DNA of 64,000 nucleotides from NCBI GenBank assembly GCA_964501415.1, contig CAZCSL010000006.1:7686-71685 (forward strand), in the 5' to 3' direction. Of the stretch, positions 1 through 7,241 are shown one piece after another. Source of the DNA: B1SED10-225 sp964501415 (GTDB lineage Bacteria; Bacillota_I; Bacilli_A; Izemoplasmatales; Izemoplasmataceae). The notes beneath the pieces were generated by a model that was not told where the DNA came from, did no database searches, and worked only from the letters and a program-made list of their open reading frames with translations. The translations under genes and the position numbers were made by a program. Each line of letters begins with the position of its first letter. The first letter of the stretch is position 1.

Positions 1-654
1 TTCAGGCTTACCTTCATTCAAAGCCTCTCTTCTCAATACCTCACGTTCATGAGCAATGACTTCTTCACTTATTTCAGATTGATTCAAATACTTAGGGTTA
101 ATCGCCGCAACATGCATGGCAACATCTTTAGCCACGTCATCATTGCCGCCTTCTAAAACGACGACTGAAGCAATATTCCCCCCCATATGTACGTAAGTAC
201 CAAACACTTGTGTATCTGTTTTTTCAATGACTTCAACGCGTCTAAGGGTTAGTTTTTCTCCGATCTTAGACGTTGCTTCAACGATAACATCTTTTAGTTT
301 TTTTCCGTTCAGCTCAACTTCTAACGCACTATCTAAATCCGTGGCATCAGAAGATAAAATAGCTTCACCAACTTGTTTTAAAAGCGATTTAAATTGGTCG
401 TTTTTTGCAACAAAATCCGTCTCAGAGTTCAGTTCATATAAGACAGCCTTATTATCATTTCTAACGACATTACTCAAGCCTTCTGCGGCAATTCGATCCG
501 CTTTTTTAGCTGCTTTTGCAATGCCTTTTTCTCTTAAATAATCGATAGCTTTATCCAAATCACCATCGGTTTCTTTTAACGCTTTCTTACAGTCCATCAT
601 ACCAGCACCTGTCTTATCGCGCAGGGCTTTTACATCGCTTGCTTTTATTGTCAT
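1..654 (-). CDS. tsf: Elongation factor Ts, 3' end missing
   Basis: EF-Ts recycles EF-Tu by catalysing GDP release. Translating leftward from the ATG at 654 gives MTIKASDVKALRDKTGAGMM, the UBA-like N-terminal domain, with the family signature DCKKALKETDGDLDKA, then the dimerisation core containing ELNSETDFVAKN, which contacts the EF-Tu nucleotide pocket. The reading frame stays open to base 1, so about 218 codons are seen and the C-terminus lies outside the window. A ribosome site (GGAGG) lies just upstream of the start. It follows rpsB in the usual rpsB-tsf order, but a terminator separates the two genes, so expression probably depends on readthrough or on a weak promoter in the 655-740 gap. 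Confidence 0.97.
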   Translation of the reverse strand, partial: MTIKASDVKALRDKTGAGMMDCKKALKETDGDLDKAIDYLREKGIAKAAKKADRIAAEGLSNVVRNDNKAVLYELNSETDFVAKNDQFKSLLKQVGEAILSSDATDLDSALEVELNGKKLKDVIVEATSKIGEKLTLRRVEVIEKTDTQVFGTYVHMGGNIASVVVLEGGNDDVAKDVAMHVAAINPKYLNQSEISEEVIAHEREVLRREALNEGKPE

Positions 655-740
655 GCTTTATAATACCTCCATATATTTCATATCATGATAATTTTAACAT
701 AATTTAACGCTTTAATAAAATGTTGTATCCACATTTTGAA

Positions 741-767
741 AAAATAGAGAGCAAAAGCTCTCTATTA
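741..767 (-). terminator. Intrinsic terminator overlapping the rpsB stop codon
   Basis: On the minus strand the stop codon TAA runs directly into the stem TAGAGAGC, loop TTTT, stem GCTCTCTA, then a T tract. It separates rpsB from tsf and probably sets an S2 to EF-Ts ratio by partial readthrough (inference). Confidence 0.8.
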
Positions 768-1802
768 TTTTCTTAAAGCTTCAATGAGTTCAGCTTTTCT
801 TAGTTTAGAATATCCACTTAAGCCTTTTTCTTTGGCTAAATCTTTTAATTCTGCAACGGTCTTTTCTTCTAAGTTATCGGCAGGAGCCTTAGATTCTTTC
901 TTAGTTTCCGCCACTTTTTTAGGTTCCGCCACTTTTTTAGGTTCTTCTTTTTTAGATTCTTCTTTTTTAGGGGCTGGTTTCTCTGTCTTAGTTGACTTAG
1001 CCTTGGCCGCCTTAGAATCTACTGCTTTTTTAAGCGTAGCTTTATCGGGTGTAGCCTTTTCTTCTTTTTTAGGTTCTTCTTTTTTCTTTGCTTTTGGTGA
1101 TTCGCCTTCACCTGCGGTTTGACCACCAGAACCTTCAATCATGGCATCTGCCATTTTGCCAACAATTAAACGAATAGAACGAATCGCATCATCATTAGCA
1201 GGAATAACATGATCGATTTCATCGGGATCACAGTTGCTGTCGATCATACCAAAGATAGGAATGTTGAGTTTTCTTGCTTCGCGGATCGCGTTATTTTCTT
1301 TGCGCGGATCAACGATAAATACCGCTTCTGGTAAGGTACGCATTTCTTTGATGCCGCCTAAGAAGTTTTCTAAACGGGCTAACTCTTTACGTAAATCAAC
1401 CACTTCTTTTTTAGGTAAGCGTTCAAACGTTCCATCTTTTTCCCATTGGTTGATTTGATGTAAACGGCGAATGCTACGACGAATCGTTTTGAAGTTAGTT
1501 AACGTACCACCTAACCAACGCTTAGAAACATAAAACTGCTCTGAGCGCTTAGCGTGTTCCTCAATTGCGTCTTGTGCTTGTTTTTTCGTACCAACAAACA
1601 AGATTTTACCACCATTTTGGCCTATTTCAAGAAGCTTCTTATAAGCATCCTCGATATAGGTAACGGTTTGTTGTAAATCGATGATGTGTATACCATTACG
1701 ACTGGTATAAATGTAGGGCGCCATTTTCGGGTTCCAGCGTCTAGTTTGGTGTCCGAAATGCACACCTGATTCTAATAATTGTTTCATTGTGATAACTGCC
1801 AT
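765..1802 (-). CDS. rpsB: 30S ribosomal protein S2 with long charged C-terminal extension
   Basis: S2 sits at the head-body junction of the 30S subunit and is needed for S1 or mRNA docking. The start at 1802 (MAVITMKQLLESGVHFGHQT) is chosen because TAGGAGGAAA lies just upstream; the open frame continues 17 codons further without a good ribosome site. The protein is 345 residues. Residues 1-227 are the standard S2 fold, with the FGHQTRRWNPKM and KRWLGGTLTNF motifs. Residues 228-310 are a low-complexity Lys/Glu/Ala/Pro linker with repeated EEPKK and KKVAE units. Residues 311-345 (EEKTVAELKDLAKEKGLSGY onward) resemble a SAP/Rho-N type helix-extended-helix fold. Bacterial S2 is usually about 230-260 residues, so the tail is unusual. 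It is transcribed with a structured leader of about 110 nt. Confidence 0.97.
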   Translation of the reverse strand: MAVITMKQLLESGVHFGHQTRRWNPKMAPYIYTSRNGIHIIDLQQTVTYIEDAYKKLLEIGQNGGKILFVGTKKQAQDAIEEHAKRSEQFYVSKRWLGGTLTNFKTIRRSIRRLHQINQWEKDGTFERLPKKEVVDLRKELARLENFLGGIKEMRTLPEAVFIVDPRKENNAIREARKLNIPIFGMIDSNCDPDEIDHVIPANDDAIRSIRLIVGKMADAMIEGSGGQTAGEGESPKAKKKEEPKKEEKATPDKATLKKAVDSKAAKAKSTKTEKPAPKKEESKKEEPKKVAEPKKVAETKKESKAPADNLEEKTVAELKDLAKEKGLSGYSKLRKAELIEALRK

Positions 1803-1912
1803 AAAGAATTTCCTCCTAATTATTTTTTGATTGGCCTCCACAAACCTCGTCATTCGACGTCCACTTCAATCCTTGAAGCTCACCAACGTCAAACTCTTCT
1901 TGTGTGTGTATT
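1803..1912 (-). promoter_or_regulatory. Structured 5' leader of rpsB, possible S2 autoregulation site
   Basis: The leader holds a perfect stem CTTCAA-GGA-TTGAAG (about 1869-1883) nested in outer arms GACGT and ACGTC. A competing stem CGTC-GAAT-GACG uses the same ACGTC arm, so two exclusive folds are possible. A plausible promoter (TTGATA, short spacer of 15, TAAAAT) lies near 1913-1940. Regulation by S2 is inference; no match to a named Firmicutes leader family is claimed. Confidence 0.4.
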
Positions 1913-1934
1913 TTACGGCATTTAGTAGTATATC

Positions 1935-1962
1935 AAAAAAACACCTGCATAGCAAGTGTTTT
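1935..1962 (-). terminator. Terminator of the B12 uptake operon
   Basis: Minus strand stem ACACTTG, loop CTATG, stem CAGGTGT, followed by seven T residues. It lies directly downstream of the ECF S-component gene and upstream of the rpsB promoter. Confidence 0.8.
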
Positions 1963-1972
1963 CTTTGCAATT

Positions 1973-2506
1973 TTATCGCGTTTTAGAAACCATAAAACCG
2001 TGAGTTTCATAGACCTCTAATTGATGTGATAAAGTTGTATGTAAAATAGGATACAACCATAATATCGTTAGAAAACTGCTCATCGCCATCAATATTTGAA
2101 AGGGAATATCTGCCAACAAATAAGGCCAAAAAACATGTATCCCTGTTTGAATCATATTAAAAGGTATATACATCCACCCATAGATAATACTAATTAGAAT
2201 TCCAAAGAACGCTAGTTTAATCTCTGAGGTTGTCTTTCTCATTAATAGGTGATAAAGAATAGGGACCATAAGCCAGCCAAAAAACATAGGTGTCATATAA
2301 AATGGATTTAACGTCCCCATCGCCATATTATCCAATATAACATGTACAAAAATGATAATTACATTTTCTCGGAACGTGAAAATTGAAGCATATACAACTA
2401 GCAGTAATACCGTAAACTGAATATTGGGTAAAACCGTTAAAAACAATTCTTGTACAAATAAGATGGCTGTGCACATTGCAATAAGCACCATGCGTTTAAC
2501 CGTCAT
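1973..2506 (-). CDS. ECF transporter S component, predicted cobalamin-specific
   Basis: A 177-residue integral membrane protein with about six hydrophobic segments and short loops, typical in length and pattern of energy-coupling-factor S components. These bind a vitamin and dock on a shared EcfA/EcfA'/EcfT module, which is not in this window. It is the third gene behind a cobalamin riboswitch and follows two DUF4430 proteins, so vitamin B12 or a corrinoid precursor is the most likely ligand, as for the CbrT-type S components. The start at 2506 has AGGAGGGG four bases upstream. Specificity rests on genomic context, not on visible ligand residues; another S-component specificity remains possible. 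Confidence 0.75.
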   Translation of the reverse strand: MTVKRMVLIAMCTAILFVQELFLTVLPNIQFTVLLLVVYASIFTFRENVIIIFVHVILDNMAMGTLNPFYMTPMFFGWLMVPILYHLLMRKTTSEIKLAFFGILISIIYGWMYIPFNMIQTGIHVFWPYLLADIPFQILMAMSSFLTILWLYPILHTTLSHQLEVYETHGFMVSKTR

Positions 2507-2518
2507 GAAACCCCTCCT

Positions 2519-2914
2519 TTAATAGGGTTCTTTAATACTGAAGCGATAAGTGGCACCGTCTTCTAACGGCAAGTTATCAATACCACGCAAAGCCGCTTCG
2601 CCATTTAACTCTATGTAGATAAAACTTGACTGAAAATCGGTGGATAATTCATCAATACCTAATAGTATTCGTCCAAATGAATCATGTCTTGACCCCATTA
2701 ACTCGAGTTCAAAATGTCGGTCTAAGACTTCATATAAGTTCTCGCCTGTTTCGAATGACAGGGTTTTTGTTTTTAAGACTTGTCCATCTTGTGAAACCAA
2801 CTCAACGGTAATCTCACCATCATCAGAAGAGATTAAGCCCGTCGAAAAATAGACATAGGACAATCCAAGAATTACACCTACCGCAAGTATGCTAAATAGC
2901 AGCTTAAGCTTCAT
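2519..2914 (-). CDS. Membrane-anchored DUF4430 (transcobalamin beta-domain-like) protein
   Basis: A 131-residue protein. Residues 1-28 form a signal anchor without a lipobox cysteine (LLFSILAVGVILGLSYVYF). The rest is a single DUF4430-like domain of about 95 residues, the fold found as the C-terminal beta-domain of intrinsic factor and transcobalamin. Visible hallmarks are an opening beta strand (ITVELVS), the LSFETGENLYEVLDRHFELE helix and the FIYIELNGEAALRGIDNLPL-type end. Its start codon overlaps the stop of the upstream lipoprotein gene, so the two are translationally coupled. It lies 12 bases before the ECF S-component gene. It probably hands B12 to the transporter outside the membrane; this is inference from the operon. 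Confidence 0.7.
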   Translation of the reverse strand: MKLKLLFSILAVGVILGLSYVYFSTGLISSDDGEITVELVSQDGQVLKTKTLSFETGENLYEVLDRHFELELMGSRHDSFGRILLGIDELSTDFQSSFIYIELNGEAALRGIDNLPLEDGATYRFSIKEPY

Positions 2915-4053
2915 CAGTCATTTGGATCAAGCAAGGGATGATTTTGATTGCCATTGGCATGGGCATGCAGATAAGCTAAAGCTAAGAAAGCTTGCGGCGT
3001 TGTAAACATCAAGTCTGCATCATCATCCTCGCTCATATAAACAAAGCTACCCTCGCTGGTTTGGTGAGTCAAAAAAACATCGATTAATGACCTGTCGCCA
3101 TCATTTAATTCTTCATCAAAGATATCAAAACCATGGTAGGTGTAGACCATAAGTATCCAAGCATAGCTTGAGGCATTATTTCCCCAAAGGTTATCATGAG
3201 GAATTTGATATAAATGGTTAGCAATATCGTTGGCTAAATCAACCTCATCATAAGCTTTAAGGGCAAAATAAAGCAAACTTAACGTATCGTGGTCATTTTG
3301 ATCCAAATCTACATTCGAAGCCATGGAAATAAAGCTATCGATAAAGTCATCGGCCTCATAACCATAAAGAGCCATCGCATGTATCGCATCGGTATAGGGA
3401 TGAATCAAGCTGACATCCTCATTTAATTTGGATTGCAACTCCTCAACATCTGCGCCCAATGCATTCAAAACAAATATTTCTTTGGCAATGCTAGCCGCAT
3501 CCTCTAAATCCGCTTCATCCATAAGTTCGATGCTCACATCGTCATAAGCTTCTAAGAAACCTAGCGCCCGCACTACATGCATTTCTGCTTGGGCTTCAAA
3601 ATAAGCGTCCTGCGCTAAGATGAAATCGAAGGATTGAGATAACGCATCATAAATTGTTTTTAAATCGTCATCCCACCAGGCCAAAGAAAATCTAAGGGTA
3701 TCTTCATCTTCAAAACTTAAATCATTGATGGCATCCATAACCGCCTCATCATTCTTTTCAATATGAATAAAACTGCCTTCATAAGGACTGAGCGTTCCAA
3801 TACGGTTCAAAAACACGCCATCATCCGTTTGTAGATACTCTAGTTCAAACTCACTTTTGAGTGCTTCTAAAATGTCTGAATCCTTTTTAAAAGAAATTGA
3901 AGCTTCGTGCTCCGTTTCATCCTCTTCCACGATAACATTAATTTGAATGTCATCCTCTTCTTTGCTTGTGTCTGAGGGGGTATCAGCCTCTTCACAAGCC
4001 GTTAAAACAAAAGCCATAAACAATACCAACACCACAGAGAATAGTTTTTTCAT
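2914..4053 (-). CDS. Lipoprotein with DUF4430 domain and alpha-helical toroid-like domain, predicted B12-binding
   Basis: A 379-residue exported lipoprotein: signal peptide 1-19 with lipobox LTAC and lipidated Cys20, then an acidic linker. Residues about 36-130 are a DUF4430-like beta domain (SDILEALKSEFELEYLQ, GSFIHIEKNDEAVMDAINDL). Residues 131-379 are all-helical and end in TTPQAFLALAYLHA, which resembles the repeat helices of terpenoid-cyclase/prenyltransferase-like alpha-alpha toroids. Eukaryotic intrinsic factor and transcobalamin combine the same two kinds of domain in the opposite order and bind cobalamin between them. It is the first gene after a cobalamin riboswitch and terminator. 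Binding of cobalamin is inferred. A role in another terpenoid-cyclase-like task is less likely given the context. Confidence 0.7.
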   Translation of the reverse strand: MKKLFSVVLVLFMAFVLTACEEADTPSDTSKEEDDIQINVIVEEDETEHEASISFKKDSDILEALKSEFELEYLQTDDGVFLNRIGTLSPYEGSFIHIEKNDEAVMDAINDLSFEDEDTLRFSLAWWDDDLKTIYDALSQSFDFILAQDAYFEAQAEMHVVRALGFLEAYDDVSIELMDEADLEDAASIAKEIFVLNALGADVEELQSKLNEDVSLIHPYTDAIHAMALYGYEADDFIDSFISMASNVDLDQNDHDTLSLLYFALKAYDEVDLANDIANHLYQIPHDNLWGNNASSYAWILMVYTYHGFDIFDEELNDGDRSLIDVFLTHQTSEGSFVYMSEDDDADLMFTTPQAFLALAYLHAHANGNQNHPLLDPND

Positions 4054-4071
4054 AAAGACCTCCTTGTAATT

Positions 4072-4095
4072 AAAAAACCATCCTCCTGGATGGTT
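4072..4095 (-). terminator. Riboswitch-controlled terminator before the B12 operon
   Basis: Minus strand AACCATCC-AGGA-GGATGGTT followed by a T run, 20 bases before the lipoprotein start and ahead of its AGGAGG ribosome site. It is the likely off-state expression platform of the cobalamin riboswitch. Confidence 0.8.
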
Positions 4096-4129
4096 GAACG
4101 AAATCTTTATGCAAAAAAATGCACGTTAG

Positions 4130-4322
4130 ACAACGTTACGACTCAAACCCAGGAGTGTAATTCTATTTGAATACAGGTAGGTCTACCGGCTTAACATCGT
4201 CCTACTATGCACCTTCCCGCTTGAGCAGTGGTATCTTGCATTTCGTCCGTATTACGGTTGCTGGGACAGCTTGGGACTCACACCCAATTCCCTGTTACAA
4301 TTCACCTATATCCTTGTAGTTA
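4130..4322 (-). promoter_or_regulatory. Cobalamin riboswitch
   Basis: Read on the minus strand, the leader carries the ordered conserved pieces of the cobalamin aptamer: AGGGAATTGGGTGTGAGTCC, then GCTGTCCCAGCAACCGTAA, then CCACTG with GGGAAGG, and finally the B12-box element AAGCCGGTAGACCTACCTG (about 4175-4195). It ends about 35 bases before an intrinsic terminator. A -35 TTGACT (4348-4353) and weak -10 TACACT (4324-4329, 18-base spacer) would start the transcript just upstream. Binding of adenosyl- or other cobalamin should favour the terminator and shut off the three uptake genes. Edges are approximate. Confidence 0.92.
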
Positions 4323-4362
4323 CAGTGTACCTCTTTTTTGCGGCTTAAGTCAAGATATTTCA

Positions 4363-4391
4363 TAATTATTTATCTAATTTCATGATATAAT
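4363..4391 (+). promoter_or_regulatory. Extended -10 promoter of dut
   Basis: TGATATAAT (TATAAT at 4386-4391) is an extended -10 with a poor -35. Transcription would begin near 4398, after the upstream in-frame ATG at 4393, which supports translation from 4414. Confidence 0.6.
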
Positions 4392-4413
4392 AATGAGCGA
4401 AAGGATGATATCA

Positions 4414-4851
4414 ATGAGAGGATTTAAGATTGCAAAAGGGTATCCCAAAAATATCTTGTTACCCCAAAGAAGTACGAAAAAAAGTGCAGGTTATGACTTT
4501 TCCATTTGTGAAGATATTTTAATTGAACCTAAGAGCATCGTTCAAGCAAAAACGGGCATAAAGGCTTATATGGCTGATGATGAAGTACTAAAAATATATC
4601 CAAGAAGCTCTTTACCGATAAAATTTGGATGTACCATCCCTAATAATGTAGGCGTTATTGATTCAGATTATTACGGCAATGAAAAAAATGATGGCGCCAT
4701 TTTCATTCAACTTTATAACTTTACCGATACGGCGGTTGAACTAAAAAAGGGAACTAGGGTTGCTCAAGGTATTTTTGTTAAATATTTCAAAACTGATGAT
4801 GACAATGATTCAAACCAAGTAAGACGTGGCGGGTTTGGTTCTACGGGTTAA
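4414..4851 (+). CDS. dut: dUTP diphosphatase
   Basis: Hydrolyses dUTP to dUMP and pyrophosphate, keeping uracil out of DNA and supplying dUMP for thymidylate. All five trimeric dUTPase motifs are present: SAGYDF (residues 24-29), PRSSL, GVIDSDYYGNEKNDG with the catalytic Asp in the beta-hairpin, GTRVAQGIF, and the C-terminal glycine-rich RRGGFGSTG loop that closes over the substrate. The length of 145 residues fits the family. The start at 4414 is preferred over 4393 because AAAGGA precedes it at good spacing and the promoter -10 lies at 4386-4391. It is a single-gene transcript, divergent from the B12 operon. Confidence 0.93.
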   Translation: MRGFKIAKGYPKNILLPQRSTKKSAGYDFSICEDILIEPKSIVQAKTGIKAYMADDEVLKIYPRSSLPIKFGCTIPNNVGVIDSDYYGNEKNDGAIFIQLYNFTDTAVELKKGTRVAQGIFVKYFKTDDDNDSNQVRRGGFGSTG

Positions 4852-4886
4852 AAAAGCACTTGATTTTAAAATCAAGTGCTTTTTTT
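4852..4886. terminator. Bidirectional terminator between dut and the amino-acid ABC operon
   Basis: Perfect 12-bp palindromic stem GCACTTGATTTT/AAAATCAAGTGC with A tracts on the left and T tracts on the right, so it can end both converging transcripts. Confidence 0.85.
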
Positions 4887-5590
4887 CATCGTACTTTAGA
4901 CATAAATGTTTGCATCGCTTTGCTTTTGGGCGCATCCAATATTTCTGGGGTGCCCATCTCGGCTATTTTGCCTTTATCCATAAAAATGACATAATCTGCA
5001 AAATCCCTAACAAAACTAATCACATGCGTGACAAAGACAAAGTCCTTACCTGAGTCTCTTAGGTTTTCAACCGAAGAAAGCACTTCATCCGTAAGGATCG
5101 GATCTAAAGATGAAGTCGGTTCATCCAAAAAGATGATATCCGGATCGATAGATAAAGCGCGGGCAATAGAAGCTCTTTGGGCTTGTCCGCCAGAGACGTT
5201 TTGTGGATATTTATTGGCTTGTTCAACCAAGGATAGTTTTTTGAGGTTATCTAAAGCAATTTTTTCGGCTTGCTTTTTTTCTAAACCTCTGGTTTCCGTT
5301 AAAATTACGGTAATGTTTTGTAACAGCGTCAAATGCGGAAACAAAGTATGGCTTTGAAACACAAAGCCAACGTTTTTACGATACGTCTGTTCTCTAACAT
5401 CATAATCATTGATTGTTACTTTACCACTGGTCGGTTTTTCTAATCCCGACATAATTCTCAATAGCGTTGATTTACCAGAACCTGAAACGCCGATGAGACC
5501 TATGGCTTTTTTATCTTTCAATGTGACATTGATATCATTTAAAACCTCAACATCATACGTATGAGACAACCCTTGTATATCTAAATTCAT
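4886..5590 (-). CDS. Polar amino-acid ABC transporter, ATP-binding subunit
   Basis: A 234-residue nucleotide-binding subunit that energises uptake. Walker A is GVSGSGKST, the signature is SGGQAQRASIARAL, Walker B is DIIFLDEPTSSLDP and the switch histidine is in FVFVTH. This is the GlnQ/HisP-type arrangement. The ATG at 5590 is chosen because GGGGG lies eight bases upstream and it overlaps the permease stop as ATGA; the longer TTG-initiated frame is unlikely. It is the last of three genes (binding protein, permease, ATPase) and ends at a bidirectional terminator. The exact amino acid cannot be read from the sequence. Confidence 0.92.
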   Translation of the reverse strand: MNLDIQGLSHTYDVEVLNDINVTLKDKKAIGLIGVSGSGKSTLLRIMSGLEKPTSGKVTINDYDVREQTYRKNVGFVFQSHTLFPHLTLLQNITVILTETRGLEKKQAEKIALDNLKKLSLVEQANKYPQNVSGGQAQRASIARALSIDPDIIFLDEPTSSLDPILTDEVLSSVENLRDSGKDFVFVTHVISFVRDFADYVIFMDKGKIAEMGTPEILDAPKSKAMQTFMSKVR

Positions 5591-6321
5591 TGTTGTAACC
5601 CCCAACGACGCTCAAATAAACGTGTAAATTGTGACAGAGGTATCGTGATAATTATATAAAGCGCCCACATCAAAAGATAGCCTTCCACAAAGGCAAACGT
5701 CCTTGATGTCATGACACTCGTAGAGTGAAAGAGCTCGCCGTAACTAATAACGTGCAATAATGCGCTTCCTTTGATAATCAGCGAGAAGTTATTCATCAAA
5801 GGGGGCATTAAAATACGAATAACCTGTGGAACAATGATGAAGCGATAACTTTGAAAAGGCGTGAAACCAAACAAATCCATCGCTTGATATTGTTCTTTAG
5901 GAATGCTAGAAAAAGAGGATTTAAAGATATTTTTCATGTATGGAGTAATATACACAATGATACCCGTTATCCCCATGACAATTCGGTTAGTTGTATTAAA
6001 TGCTGGTCCGATTACGAATGCCATGATAATGATAATAACCAAAAGCGGCGTTCCGTATATTATCTCTGTTAAAACGCCATCAAAAGCTTTAAAAAAGCGA
6101 ATTTTGGATTTAGACATTAAAAACAATAAAAACCCTGTAATCATACTGCCAAACATAATGATAAAAGAAACAAGTATCGTTCGCAAAAAACCACTAAAAA
6201 TCATGGATCCATATCCATCATAAGCATTTACGTTAAACGGCTGACGTTGTCTTAAGGCTACAAAAACAGCGAAGGCAATAAAGAAGAGAATCGATAGGAA
6301 ATATGAGGTACGCTTACTCAT
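5587..6321 (-). CDS. Polar amino-acid ABC transporter, permease
   Basis: A 244-residue inner-membrane subunit of the HisM/GlnP family. Residues 8-24 form the first membrane span; the permease core starts near residue 44 (FSGFLRTILVSFIIMF). The EAA-like cytoplasmic loop that contacts the ATPase is visible as AMDLFGFTPFQSYRFIIVPQ. Its start overlaps the end of the binding-protein gene by eight bases and its stop overlaps the ATPase start, so the three are translationally coupled. Confidence 0.9.
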   Translation of the reverse strand: MSKRTSYFLSILFFIAFAVFVALRQRQPFNVNAYDGYGSMIFSGFLRTILVSFIIMFGSMITGFLLFLMSKSKIRFFKAFDGVLTEIIYGTPLLVIIIIMAFVIGPAFNTTNRIVMGITGIIVYITPYMKNIFKSSFSSIPKEQYQAMDLFGFTPFQSYRFIIVPQVIRILMPPLMNNFSLIIKGSALLHVISYGELFHSTSVMTSRTFAFVEGYLLMWALYIIITIPLSQFTRLFERRWGLQQ

Positions 6322-7132
6322 TGATGAAGAACTCCAGGCCGTAACGTTCTAAGAGCGCTTGGACTTCATCATCCCATCTTTCTCTTAAAACATCATACGC
6401 GCCACCGTCATCATGCATGGTAGCTATAAATTCGTTAGCTTGGGCTAAAAGCTCTTCATTTCCTTTTTCTACAGCCATACTGATAGGTGAAGATTGGAAT
6501 GGATCCCAAATCACCATCGTTGTATCTGGATTCGCTCTGTGACCATTGGTCACAGGGAAGGAACTCATCATCAATATATCTGAACTGCCTTGAGCCACTT
6601 CTTGAATCGCCGTTGATAGTTCCGTTGCTTCGGTGACATCTTTACCTAAATCACGAGGAATCTGTGAAGAAACTTGAGCGGCAATGCCGATAAACTTGGT
6701 ATCATCGATGGCTAAGATATCTTCAGTTGTACTATCGCCATCAAGATTGTGTTGGTCCGCGAAGTCTTGGTTGACTAAGCTGATAATTTTAAAATAAAAG
6801 TAAGGATCGGAAAAATCAACCGATTGAGCACGTTCTTCGGTTTTGCTCATGGATGCAATGATAATATCAATATCCCCAGCATTAACAGCAGGAATTAAAG
6901 AACCAAAGTTGGTATTGACAATTTCGACTTCTCTTCCAATGAATTCACCAAACAATTCAGCCACATCAACGCTGATGCCGTAAGGCTCGCCACCTTCAAT
7001 GGTCTCAAACGGGGGATAGGATAAATCCATACCGACCCTTAAGGGGCGTTCATCTCCATTATCACCTAACCCACAAGCAGATAAGGTAATGGAAACGAGT
7101 AAAAATAATCCAAAAATAAGCATTTTTTTCAT
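6314..7132 (-). CDS. Amino-acid ABC transporter substrate-binding lipoprotein
   Basis: A 272-residue family 3 solute-binding protein. The signal peptide MKKMLIFGLFLLVSITLSAC ends with a lipobox, so it is anchored to the membrane by a lipidated cysteine. The mature part opens with LRVGMDLSYPPFE, the family signature, followed by GISVDVAELFGE and DIIIASMSKTEERAQSVDFSDPY. The start is set at 7132 because TTGGAGGAAAGG, at the beginning of the longer frame, is itself the ribosome site. It is the first gene of the transporter operon, behind a good sigma-A promoter at 7174-7202. Ligand unknown (glutamine, cystine or basic amino acids are all possible). Confidence 0.92.
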   Translation of the reverse strand: MKKMLIFGLFLLVSITLSACGLGDNGDERPLRVGMDLSYPPFETIEGGEPYGISVDVAELFGEFIGREVEIVNTNFGSLIPAVNAGDIDIIIASMSKTEERAQSVDFSDPYFYFKIISLVNQDFADQHNLDGDSTTEDILAIDDTKFIGIAAQVSSQIPRDLGKDVTEATELSTAIQEVAQGSSDILMMSSFPVTNGHRANPDTTMVIWDPFQSSPISMAVEKGNEELLAQANEFIATMHDDGGAYDVLRERWDDEVQALLERYGLEFFINE

Positions 7133-7173
7133 ACGCCTTTCCTCCAAATAATAATTAATTTTATGGTGTTATA

Positions 7174-7202
7174 ATTATACTTAAACATCGCTTCTTTTAC
7201 AA
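7174..7202 (-). promoter_or_regulatory. Sigma-A promoter of the amino-acid transporter operon
   Basis: Minus strand -35 TTGTAA (7197-7202), spacer of 17, -10 TATAAT (7174-7179). Confidence 0.65.
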
Positions 7203-7213
7203 CCGAAACACTA

Positions 7214-7240
7214 ATAAAAAACGGGTGTTTAAACACCCGT
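7214..7240 (-). terminator. Terminator of the fatty-acid operon
   Basis: Perfect stem ACGGGTGTTT/AAACACCCGT (7221-7240), followed on the minus strand by T6, immediately after the fabZ stop codon. Confidence 0.85.
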
Positions 7241-7241
7241 C

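Noticed and set aside
784..1122. Plus-strand open frame opposite the rpsB tail
   Set aside because: It is the antisense shadow of Lys/Glu-rich repeats; no ribosome site and no family.
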